A program made the position numbers and the translations under genes. From NCBI GenBank assembly GCA_945787595.1, contig CALZJV010000129.1:1-17888 (forward strand): a DNA stretch of 17,888 nt. The letters are read 5' to 3'. The stretch comes from an uncultured Desulfobacterales bacterium (lineage in GTDB: Bacteria > Desulfobacterota > Desulfobacteria > Desulfobacterales > JAFDCJ01). This document shows positions 1 to 7,773 of this stretch, piece by piece; the first letter of the stretch is position 1; each line of letters begins with the position of its first letter. The notes under the pieces were generated by a model. It worked only from the letters and a program-made list of their open reading frames with translations. It did no database searches and had not been told where the DNA came from.

Positions 1-217
1 CTTTGAAAGGCTTGATCGCCTCAGCGATATTATCGGTCTCGCAAGTATCGCGCAGCAATTTTAAATCAGAAAAAATTATATCAAACGCGCGTTGGCGGTG
101 CAGGTTAAGCGCATTCTTGACGCTATCCGCATTTTCCACTTGATAATCCGAAGGCAAAGATTCACGAATCAATTTGGCTTCGTCTTCCTTCGGAGAAATA
201 ATCAAAACCGATTTCAT
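1..217 (-). CDS. Response regulator, receiver domain (5' part only)
   Basis: This minus-strand reading frame starts with ATG at 215-217 and runs off the left edge, so only about 72 residues are visible. They have the pattern of a CheY-like receiver domain: a hydrophobic first strand (KSVLIIS), acidic residues just after it (E11, D12) and a candidate phospho-acceptor Asp at residue 51 in FDIIFSDLKLL. The following stretch (DTCETDNIAEAIKPF) resembles receivers of sigma-54-activating NtrC-type regulators. The output domain lies outside the window, so that subtype is a guess. The gene diverges from the Na/Pi transporter gene and shares a 252-bp intergenic region with it. It is a positional candidate for the activator of the sigma-54 promoters in this window, but nothing here proves it. 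Confidence 0.7.
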   Translation of the reverse strand, partial: MKSVLIISPKEDEAKLIRESLPSDYQVENADSVKNALNLHRQRAFDIIFSDLKLLRDTCETDNIAEAIKPFK

Positions 218-335
218 TATTTGGCACCGGAATGTGTTTTTGACCGTCGATTGGTTGAAATAGTGTAAGATAAATAAAAAAATTGTTGCCTGTCAATGAA
301 AAACCCCTCCCATAGATCACCTTTAGAAAGAAATC

Positions 336-384
336 GGAACAAAAAGTTCTGACCTCTTTTTGGAATTTATTAAAAGTCTATTAG
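336..384 (+). promoter_or_regulatory. Putative enhancer-binding protein site (compact copy)
   Basis: GGAAC (336-340), five bases, then GTTCTGA (346-352) form an inverted repeat with 5-bp spacing. AATTTAT (364-370) and GTCTATTAG (376-384) follow. The same order of blocks occurs upstream of the chaperone operon (4138-4203) and upstream of the OmpA lipoprotein (9644-9709). Here the blocks are packed closer together and lie only about 20 bp upstream of a sigma-54-like promoter. Binding by an activator is inferred from this conservation. Confidence 0.5.
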
Positions 385-403
385 TTTCAGTATATTATAA
401 AAT

Positions 404-420
404 TAGCACGTTTCTTGCTT
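404..420 (+). promoter_or_regulatory. Sigma-54-like promoter upstream of Na/Pi transporter
   Basis: TAGCAC, five bases, then TTGCTT matches the -24/-12 consensus TGGCAC-N5-TTGC with one mismatch (A for the first G), and the spacing is correct. Transcription would start near 432, about 38 bp before the GTG start at 470. The nearby upstream repeat shared with two better promoters supports it. Confidence 0.55.
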
Positions 421-469
421 ATCCGGCTTAGGATATGAAATATTTCAAGTTGAAGCTATAGGTATTAAC

Positions 470-1252
470 GTGTCATATAATCTGGATTTATGGAAACTGC
501 TGGCCGGACTCGGCATTTTTCTGTTCGGGATGCTTTTGATCGAGGAATCGGTCAAGGCTTTATCCGGAAGGGCTTTCAGGCGTATCATCCGAATGTATAC
601 CAACGGCAGGCTGCGGTCCATCGGCAGCGGTGCCTTGGTCACCGCCCTGCTGCAAAGCAGCTCGGCGGTCTCGCTCATGGTGTTGGCTTTTGTCGGTGCC
701 GGCGTTATGAATATGCAAAACGCCATCGGCGTCATCATGGGGTCCAACATCGGCACGACCCTGACGGCATGGATCATTGCCACCATCGGATTTAAAATCA
801 AAATTGAGAGCCTGGCCCTGCCCTTTATCGGCCTGGGCGCCGTCGGTCTTATTCTTTTTAAACCCTCTTCCAAACCATTTCTGGTCATTAGGCTTCTCAT
901 TGGTTTTGGCTTTTTATTTCTCGGCCTCGATTTCATGAAAGGAAGCGTTGAAAGCTTTGCGCAAACATTCAGTTTAGAACAACTTCCCGATTACGGCCTA
1001 TGGTTTTACCTGCTGGTCGGCACCCTTGTCACAGCGCTTATGCAGGCCAGTGCAGCTACCATTGCCATCGTGCTGACGGCTCTAAACAGCGGTCTGATTA
1101 CTTTCGACATCGGCGCCGCAATGGTCATCGGGGCCAATATCGGTACGACCATAACCGTTTTGCTGGGGGCCATCGGCGGCGTACAGGCCAAAAAAAGAGT
1201 AAGCTTAATCCTCAAGCATTCATACGTTTTTCTAATGCTTCAAGCTGTGTAG
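470..1252 (+). CDS. Na/Pi cotransporter family protein, 3'-truncated
   Basis: The protein belongs to the Na+/phosphate cotransporter (NptA/YjbB, Na_Pi_cotrans) family and would move phosphate with sodium across the inner membrane. The two family repeats are visible. The first has [11 protein letters not shown] (about residues 61-71) and [12 protein letters not shown] (about 84-95); the second has [12 protein letters not shown] and [18 protein letters not shown] (about 221-238). The start is GTG at 470, with no strong Shine-Dalgarno sequence. Native sequence ends near residue 243 (about 1200). The last few codons to the TAG at 1250-1252 read into the AT-rich PEP carboxykinase segment on the other strand, so the rest of the family's membrane region and any PhoU-like tail are missing. 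It is probably non-functional, or cut by a misassembly. A sigma-54-like promoter precedes it. Confidence 0.8.
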   Translation: MSYNLDLWKLLAGLGIFLFGMLLIEESVKALSGRAFRRIIRMYTNGRLRSIGSGALVTALLQSSSAVSLMVLAFVGAGVMNMQNAIGVIMGSNIGTTLTAWIIATIGFKIKIESLALPFIGLGAVGLILFKPSSKPFLVIRLLIGFGFLFLGLDFMKGSVESFAQTFSLEQLPDYGLWFYLLVGTLVTALMQASAATIAIVLTALNSGLITFDIGAAMVIGANIGTTITVLLGAIGGVQAKKRVSLILKHSYVFLMLQAV

Positions 1253-1982
1253 CTAATTCTGCAGGCAATTTATCACCAAAACCAGCATAGTATTCTTTTA
1301 CAGAAGCAATACGAAGTGCAAAACATTTTTTACCTAAAAGAGCATTTCCGCCATATCCAGAACCATAAGACCAGATCGATCTATCTTCTGGGAAATGGCT
1401 GATGTATTTTTCTTCAATTGGAGCACATGGCCAAGAAGAATCTTTTTGACCTTCTGCTAAAGGCGCACCTACTGAATGAAGACAAGATACAAATTCTCCA
1501 TCTTCTCCAAGAGCATCAAGAACTGCTTTACCCATACGAGTCATAATACGCATATTTACAGCTACGTAGGGGCTATCTGTTAATTCTATACCAATTTTAG
1601 AAATTTTAGATCCTTTTGGTCCCATTGAGAAAGGAATCACATACATTGTCCGACCTTTCATACAACCGTCATATAATCCATTCATTGTTATTTTTAATTC
1701 TTCAGGATCAATCCAGTTGTTTGTAGGACCTGCATCTTCCTGTTTTTTTGAAGCGATATAAGTACGATTTTCTATCCGAGCAACATCTGATACATCACTA
1801 CGGAAAAGGTAACATCCTGGACGTTTTTCGCAATTTAATTGCGTAGCCATCCCCGCATCAACCAATTCTTGTAATAAACGATCATTTTCTTCTTGTGAAC
1901 CATCAATCCAAACAATTTTGTTTGGTTTTGTCATTTGGGCTATTTCATCAATCCATTTTAATAATGCCTTATTATTCGTCAT
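1212..1982 (-). CDS. pckG: GTP-type PEP carboxykinase with internal deletion
   Basis: The N-terminal 227 residues match GTP-dependent phosphoenolpyruvate carboxykinase, which converts oxaloacetate to PEP in gluconeogenesis. Visible landmarks are [36 protein letters not shown] and [15 protein letters not shown]. The usual protein is about 590-620 residues. Here, directly after FALRIAS (position about 1302), the frame continues in [13 protein letters not shown], which resembles the last ~30 residues of the family. About 350 residues are missing in frame, including the P-loop (FPSACGKTN) and the metal-binding His and Asp, so the product cannot be active. A good Shine-Dalgarno (AAAGGAG) precedes the ATG at 1980-1982. 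The segment is visibly more AT-rich than its neighbours, which suggests another source or a chimeric join. Confidence 0.8.
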   Translation of the reverse strand: MTNNKALLKWIDEIAQMTKPNKIVWIDGSQEENDRLLQELVDAGMATQLNCEKRPGCYLFRSDVSDVARIENRTYIASKKQEDAGPTNNWIDPEELKITMNGLYDGCMKGRTMYVIPFSMGPKGSKISKIGIELTDSPYVAVNMRIMTRMGKAVLDALGEDGEFVSCLHSVGAPLAEGQKDSSWPCAPIEEKYISHFPEDRSIWSYGSGYGGNALLGKKCFALRIASVKEYYAGFGDKLPAELATQLEALEKRMNA

Positions 1983-2000
1983 AATAAACTCCTTTCAAAA

Positions 2001-2280
2001 TTATACATTATCTAGTCCGTCCGTTCCGCTGCGGCCGCTGACAATGATGTTGCCGCGTTTTCGGTGAACAAAAATACCAAAAGCCGCATCCACATTTAAA
2101 ATCTCCCGGTACATCATAACCACCACTGCAAGGTTGTTCACATGTGCGGTTATATCCATTTTATTGATGCTGATCCGATAAGCGCCAAACCGGTTTTTTT
2201 CTAGCGGACTGCAGCATGCGGGTCAAAATTTTTCTCTGGTTTTCACCATAGGCCGAGCGTAAAAAAATAGTTTGCGCCAT
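2001..2280 (-). pseudogene. Remnant of a DHH-type phosphoesterase
   Basis: From the ATG at 2278-2280 the minus strand reads MAQTIFLRSAYGENQRKIL. After a run of seven A (about 2193-2199) the matching sequence continues in another frame: NRFGAYRISINKMD, then HVNNLAVVVMMYREILN, then GNIIVSGRSGTDGLD, to a TAA at 2001-2003. The joined peptide resembles the C-terminal part of DHH/DHHA1 phosphoesterases (nanoRNase/exopolyphosphatase-like). This family assignment is from memory of the pattern and is moderate. The N-terminal DHH catalytic domain is absent: the stop codon of the upstream transporter gene lies directly before the fragment. The C-terminal GGGH-type end is also absent, where the AT-rich PEP carboxykinase segment begins. 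Removing one A from the homopolymer restores the frame. Confidence 0.5.
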
Positions 2281-2298
2281 TGTAAATTTCAAATCATG

Positions 2299-3876
2299 CT
2301 AACGATTTGAAGCCAGGAGGATTCGATTGCACAGAACTACCGTCAGAATCGGCAAGATCAGGCTCAGGATGGTCACCATGATCATCAGCATGCCCAGCTC
2401 ATCATACTGACCGCGTTCGATCACAAAAATTTTATTAATGTGCTCGGTTACCAGATTGCTGGCTGAAAGCGCCAGGTTGGTAAAGGCGGCCATCACGGCA
2501 AAGTAGGTGGCCTTCTGGTTTTTGGGCGCCTCTCTGGCGATCCAGGCCAGCATCGGCACCATGGCAACCTGGCCCAGGGGCGAGTCGGCCATGGTGTCAA
2601 TGACGGCAATCGTCCGGGCACCGAAACCAAAAGTGGTCCGGGTCCAGTCGTGCAGGCCATAGAACATGCCGATAAACGGCAGCATCATTACGGCGCTATA
2701 GAGTGAAAGAAAAACAACCAGATAAGGCAACGGCCGCCGTGCCATCCATCCCCTTAGCCCGAACATGCCCAGGATGGCCAGAATCGAAGAAATCTGGCGC
2801 AACGTTCCAAAAAAAGCTTCATCGAATTTCAGAACATCAATCTCCCACCAGGCGGCCCCGGCTCCGAAGGTCGGCATGGCCCGGAAAACAAACACGATCA
2901 CGGCGATCCCGATGATCTCGCGCCGTTTGGTCGGACTCAAAGCCCCCAGAATTTTAATCATCAGGTAAGTGATGACCCCCAGTGAACCGAGAAGAATGAT
3001 TTCTTTCTTGAACGTGAGATCTGAAATTCCGAAAAACAGCGCGATGACTACAAACAGGCTGCTGCCGCCCAATATGGACCAGTTCGGCTGCAGCGCATGC
3101 ACCGCCTCTTCGGCTTTTGGCGGGAAATCTGCTCCAACGGGACCTGCCGAGCGGCTTGGCAGCCGCCGTCGCCGTTGAATGAAATTGGCAAGCACAACGC
3201 CCATCACTGAAATCAGCGGTATGATCAAGGAAATCCAGTACATGACCACATACGAAAGCGTTTTGGCCAGCCAACCGCCCAGGCCGGCAACCAGTGCACT
3301 GCCGCCGATGATGGCGATACGTCCCAGGGTCTGGACGGTGACGTGCATGCGCTGCAACTGCGCCTCCGGGATCGGTGACCCGTCCCCATCAACATCGGGC
3401 ACGGCTTCGACGGTCATGGCATCTGCCACCACATCCTGCAGCACAAAACCAACCGGAGACAGCAGCGCCGCAATGACGTACCAGGTCTCCAGCTTCAAAA
3501 TGGCGCCCATGCGGTCGGCATAGCCGGTCAATCCCACCATCATCAGAAGACTGATCGTCATGATGCTCGCACCTAGATAGACAAAAACGGCTTTACGGCG
3601 CCAGAATAAATCGACCAGATGCCCCAGGGGCATTTTAAGCGCCCACGGCAAACCGGCCCAGAAAGCCAGGCCTGCCAGAAAGGCCGCCGATAACCCGAGG
3701 GTGTCCTTGATGAAAAAAGATTCGATGATGCCGGTGAAGCCCGAAACCCCGGCAGCCAGGTACACCATGAGCGGCGGGATGTAGCTCCAGCGCATCTCCC
3801 TGAAGATTCCAAGAAAATCAACGTTAAACCACTTCCACAAGTTGGTAATGACTAAAACGCCTCTATTGCTTTTCAT
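2299..3876 (-). CDS. BT1/MFS-like membrane transporter
   Basis: This 525-residue polytopic inner-membrane protein has about 12 hydrophobic segments. Its pattern is that of the BT1 (folate-biopterin transporter) branch of the major facilitator superfamily: SFFIKDTLGLSAAFLAGL near residues 53-70, LPWALKMPLGHLVDLFWRR near 76-94, a charged central loop (FIQRRRRLPSRSAG and PPKAEEAVHALQPN), and ADSPLGQVAMVPMLAWIARE in the C-terminal half. The substrate cannot be read from the sequence. I use the first ATG (3874-3876); an internal Met (MRWSYIPPLM) is a possible later start. A sigma-54-like promoter at 3983-3997 on the same strand could drive it, diverging from the chaperone operon. It ends immediately before the DHH remnant. 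Confidence 0.75.
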   Translation of the reverse strand: MKSNRGVLVITNLWKWFNVDFLGIFREMRWSYIPPLMVYLAAGVSGFTGIIESFFIKDTLGLSAAFLAGLAFWAGLPWALKMPLGHLVDLFWRRKAVFVYLGASIMTISLLMMVGLTGYADRMGAILKLETWYVIAALLSPVGFVLQDVVADAMTVEAVPDVDGDGSPIPEAQLQRMHVTVQTLGRIAIIGGSALVAGLGGWLAKTLSYVVMYWISLIIPLISVMGVVLANFIQRRRRLPSRSAGPVGADFPPKAEEAVHALQPNWSILGGSSLFVVIALFFGISDLTFKKEIILLGSLGVITYLMIKILGALSPTKRREIIGIAVIVFVFRAMPTFGAGAAWWEIDVLKFDEAFFGTLRQISSILAILGMFGLRGWMARRPLPYLVVFLSLYSAVMMLPFIGMFYGLHDWTRTTFGFGARTIAVIDTMADSPLGQVAMVPMLAWIAREAPKNQKATYFAVMAAFTNLALSASNLVTEHINKIFVIERGQYDELGMLMIMVTILSLILPILTVVLCNRILLASNR

Positions 3877-3982
3877 TGGCTATATCGATTTGACTGTTGG
3901 TAACACGGTTGAACTGAACTTTTTCGGTTCATTATTGGCTTCCTTAATACGGCTCTGGGTTAATTCATCCTTACAAAAAACA

Positions 3983-3997
3983 GCAACAGACATGCCA
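3983..3997 (-). promoter_or_regulatory. Sigma-54-like promoter for the BT1/MFS gene
   Basis: On the minus strand TGGCAT, GTCTG, TTGC matches TGGCAC-N5-TTGC with one mismatch and exact GG-N10-GC spacing. The start of transcription would be near 3971, giving a leader of about 95 nt before the ATG at 3876. The -24 element overlaps a perfect palindrome CATGCC-A-GGCATG (3991-4003), which could be coincidental or an operator. The activator block at 4138-4203 lies about 140 bp upstream of this promoter. Confidence 0.5.
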
Positions 3998-4137
3998 GGC
4001 ATGCGTTGACATGCTGGAAATTTCACCGCCTGGACCTATGTCACTGTTCTTTATTGAAAACACATGATCAGCTTCGACTTGCAAAGAGGTTAAAAAAGGC
4101 TGGAATCAACAGATAAGTTTCTGCTGACTGCAAATAC

Positions 4138-4203
4138 AGAATTCCCAGTTCTGATTGAGATAAAAAACAGAACCAATTTATCTGATTTTAAAATGTCTAT
4201 CAG
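4138..4203 (+). promoter_or_regulatory. Putative activator-binding block, copy 1
   Basis: AGAAT (4138-4142), five bases, then GTTCTGA (4148-4154), then CAGAAC (4168-4173), AATTTATCT, and GTCTATCAG (4195-4203). The GTTCTG and CAGAAC half-sites are in inverted orientation and start 20 bp apart. The block aligns nearly base for base with 9644-9709. Its midpoint lies roughly 200 bp from the predicted start of the leftward promoter and 220 bp from that of the rightward one, which is normal range for sigma-54 enhancers. Confidence 0.6.
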
Positions 4204-4365
4204 CTCCGATTTTAGCCAGCATGAACAGCCCGCAAAAAAAGTAATTCCGCCGTAGAAAAAACAATTTCATATAATGTGCAAACTCCTTGATATCCATCCT
4301 AAATATGCAGCCCACCTATTTGAATTCTCCTGCATAAGAAAACTCACCTCCGGATCGGGCTCAAA

Positions 4366-4382
4366 TTGGCACATGCTTTGCT
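4366..4382 (+). promoter_or_regulatory. Sigma-54 promoter of the chaperone/Usp/GDH operon
   Basis: TTGGCAC, ATGCT-like spacer, TTGCT is a perfect match to the sigma-54 consensus TGGCAC-N5-TTGC with GG-N10-GC spacing (TGGCAC 4367-4372, TTGC 4378-4381). Transcription should start near 4393, leaving a leader of about 180 nt before the first gene at 4572. I see no CIRCE element (TTAGCACTC-N9-GAGTGCTAA) in the leader, so the usual HrcA control of groESL is not apparent. Confidence 0.75.
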
Positions 4383-4571
4383 CTTATGATTTGAGCACAT
4401 GGGGTTGGAACCATCTGGTCGCATTGATGCAGATAAAGATTGGAAAGAAACTGAAACACGGTTTTTTCCCTCTGAAAGCACGGGTGCCATTAGGGGCATG
4501 GTTTGGCAAATAAAAATTATATTATTAATAATGGATAAGTTCTTTCCAATGAAATAAAAGTCCAGTCAACA

Positions 4572-4847
4572 ATGAAAAAGAAAAGACCGACCCCACAAAA
4601 TGACATCACGGGAATAATTCTTCCGAATCAATGGGATGAAAACGGAAACATAATCGGGGTATCTGTATATACTGATCGGGAGGAAATTTATATCGTTGCA
4701 CAAAACAAACGAATAAAGGACTGGGCAAATCTCATTCAAACGAAAGTCAGGCTGGAAGGCGAGATCAAAGAAGGGTTAGACGGGAAAAAATTTGTTTATG
4801 TGAAGACGGTTAGACCAATAGGAAATGATTTTGCAGATTTTATCTAG
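4572..4847 (+). CDS. Small OB-fold-like protein, first gene of the operon
   Basis: This 91-residue protein is encoded 28 bp before groES. It is Lys-rich at the N-terminus ([11 protein letters not shown]), without signal peptide or membrane segment. The alternation of short hydrophobic strands and turns ([47 protein letters not shown]) looks like a small five-strand OB-fold barrel. That is a fold guess from pattern only; I do not recognise a named family. No strong Shine-Dalgarno precedes the ATG. Its place at the head of a sigma-54-driven chaperonin operon suggests a cytoplasmic role in the same stress response, perhaps binding nucleic acid or protein. Confidence 0.7.
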   Translation: MKKKRPTPQNDITGIILPNQWDENGNIIGVSVYTDREEIYIVAQNKRIKDWANLIQTKVRLEGEIKEGLDGKKFVYVKTVRPIGNDFADFI

Positions 4848-4875
4848 AAAAACTAGAAAAGGAGGATTTAGCAAA

Positions 4876-6557
<1,682 letters not shown>

Positions 6558-6558
<1 letters not shown>

Positions 6559-7094
6559 TGAGTAGAATTAAAAAGATAATGGTGGCTGTCGATTTTTCTG
6601 TATATTCAGTGAAAATCGCTAGATATGCCAGGGGGATTGCAGAGGATTTAAAAGCGAAATTGGTATTTGTCAACGTCATCAATAAGCGAGATATCAATGC
6701 CATCAAGCAAGCATTTTTTAATCGTTCAGGAAACCTGTCGGTGGATGATTACATCAGCAAGCTCAAGGGCGAAAGAGCTGAAAAAATGCAAAAATTGATG
6801 GTAAAGACAAGCTGCACCAATATCACCCTCAGGGTATTGATTCGGACGGGAATCCCGTTCATAGAATTGATAAATGCCGCCGAAGAAGAGCAAGTCGATA
6901 TTGTGATCATGGGGGCCAAGGGGCGCAGCGATCTCGCCGAAATTTTATTCGGTTCGACGGCTGAAAAAATGTTTCGCCGCTGCCCGGTGCCGCTCCTCAG
7001 CCTTCGTGAAAGAGGTCATCAAACGAGAGGCGCGATTATTTTGCGGCCCCTTTATCTTTTTGACACCAATTATCTGAAAAACACAGCAGAATAG
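6558..7094 (+). CDS. Universal stress protein, UspA family (copy 1)
   Basis: This 178-residue cytoplasmic UspA-fold protein has the N-terminal strand IKKIMVAVDFS with the nucleotide-contacting Asp12. It also has the ATP-binding signature G-2X-G-9X-G-S/T (GAKGRSDLAEILFGST, residues 119-134), then CPVPLL. It is therefore expected to be an ATP-binding Usp. Residues 153-178 (from HQTRGAIIL to the end) extend beyond the normal family end and are absent in the paralogue at 7276, which may reflect a frameshift near the 3' end. It overlaps the groEL stop by one base. Its paralogue is closely similar throughout the domain, so the pair arose by tandem duplication. Confidence 0.9.
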
Positions 7095-7111
7095 TAAATG
7101 ATCTAATTTTA

Positions 7112-7279
7112 TTGCTTCGGCAACGTGAAAACCGAGCAACAGCCTATGTGAATCAGGAATTAGATCATCTTGGCTGGGATGTACAATTACTCGATGAATC
7201 CCTATTTAAAAAGATTGTATCTCATCTAATCGGTACTGACGAATTTCTCAGACAAATTGAACACGGGGAGGTAGAATGA
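7112..7279 (+). CDS. Possible small protein between the two usp genes
   Basis: An open frame runs from 7064 to the TGA at 7277-7279 and overlaps the start of the second usp gene in an ATGA arrangement, as coupled genes often do. No ATG is present. TTG at 7112 (55 residues) or GTG at 7148 could start it. The peptide is well-behaved and amphipathic: RQRENRATAYVNQELDHLGW, then DVQLLDESLFKKIVSHL, ending in FLRQIEHGEVE. It has no signal peptide or membrane segment and I recognise no family. It may instead be the 3' part of a longer gene whose start was lost by a frameshift near the odd C-terminus of the first Usp. Confidence 0.4.
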   Translation: MLRQRENRATAYVNQELDHLGWDVQLLDESLFKKIVSHLIGTDEFLRQIEHGEVE

Positions 7280-7737
7280 GCAAAATCAAAAAAATCATGG
7301 TGGCAGTAGACTTTTCTGAATATTCTCTCAAAAGCGTGAAATATGCTGCCAATCTGGCAGAAGACCTAAAAGCTGAGTTGATATTTGTCAATGTCATCAA
7401 CCAGCGTGATGTCGACATGGTCAAACAGGTTACGATGTACACAGATAAGATATCAGTGAAGGATTACGTCGATGGTCTCAAGAAAGACCGCACCGAGCAG
7501 ATGCAGCTCCTGCTGACGGAGACGAATTGCACCCGGATCCCCAATCGCTTCCTGATTAAAAAGGGAGTGCCGTTTGCAGAACTGGTTGAAACAGCCAAGG
7601 AAGAAAAGGTCGACATGGTGGTTATGGGTACTAAAGGGCGTGGGAATATTGCCGGCATACTGTTTGGTTCACAGGCCGAAAAGATGTTTCGCCATTGCCC
7701 GGTGCCGCTGCTCAGCATCCGCGAAAGAGACGATTAA
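7276..7737 (+). CDS. Universal stress protein, UspA family (copy 2)
   Basis: This is a 153-residue UspA-family protein of normal length. The N-terminal strand is IKKIMVAVDFSEYS and the ATP-binding signature is GTKGRGNIAGILFGS (residues 118-132), followed by CPVPLLSIRE at the C-terminus. It aligns with the Usp at 6558 along its length, including the unusual central NVINQRD and the YVDGLKKDRTEQMQ helix. A strong Shine-Dalgarno (GGGGAGG, 7265-7271) precedes the ATG. It sits inside the sigma-54-driven operon, 36 bp before the dehydrogenase gene. Confidence 0.92.
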   Translation: MSKIKKIMVAVDFSEYSLKSVKYAANLAEDLKAELIFVNVINQRDVDMVKQVTMYTDKISVKDYVDGLKKDRTEQMQLLLTETNCTRIPNRFLIKKGVPFAELVETAKEEKVDMVVMGTKGRGNIAGILFGSQAEKMFRHCPVPLLSIRERDD

Positions 7738-7773
7738 AAGTAAAAGACAAAACCTGAAAGGAACAGAAAACCG

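Larger units (their letters stand above)
4138..4382 (+). repeat. 245-bp upstream regulatory cassette, copy 1
   Basis: The stretch from the activator block to the sigma-54 promoter is a diverged copy of 9644-9889. Similarity is high over the first ~65 bp. It continues more weakly through CAGCATGAACAGCCCG versus CAGCATAAACAGTCCG, GTAGAAAAAACAATTT versus GTAGAAAAAGCAATTT, TTGATATCCATCCTAA versus CTGATATCTATTCTAA, and the promoter. Copy lengths differ by about one base. An apparent 79-codon frame starting at 4274 runs across the promoter and resembles no family known to me, so I treat this as non-coding. Confidence 0.65.

Noticed and set aside
221..235. TGGCAC at 221-226 as a sigma-54 promoter toward the Na/Pi gene
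   Set aside because: The -12 element at the correct distance reads TGTG instead of TTGC; the site at 404-420 is better and has the shared upstream block.
445..936. Long minus-strand frame opposite the Na/Pi gene, and similar long antisense frames opposite groEL, the aldolase and the SLC13 gene
   Set aside because: They are mirror frames of well-supported genes, have no family resemblance and no ribosome binding sites.
1200..2010. Transposon or integron carrying the PEP carboxykinase gene
   Set aside because: No transposase or integrase gene, no terminal inverted repeats and no target-site duplication could be seen at the borders.
3991..4003. CATGCCAGGCATG palindrome as a stand-alone operator
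   Set aside because: It overlaps the -24 element of the leftward promoter and is short enough to be chance; no second copy was found in the other regulatory regions.
4274..4513. 79-codon plus-strand open frame upstream of the chaperone operon
   Set aside because: It runs straight across the sigma-54 promoter, has no Shine-Dalgarno, and the matching duplicated region at 9644-9889 does not keep the frame open.
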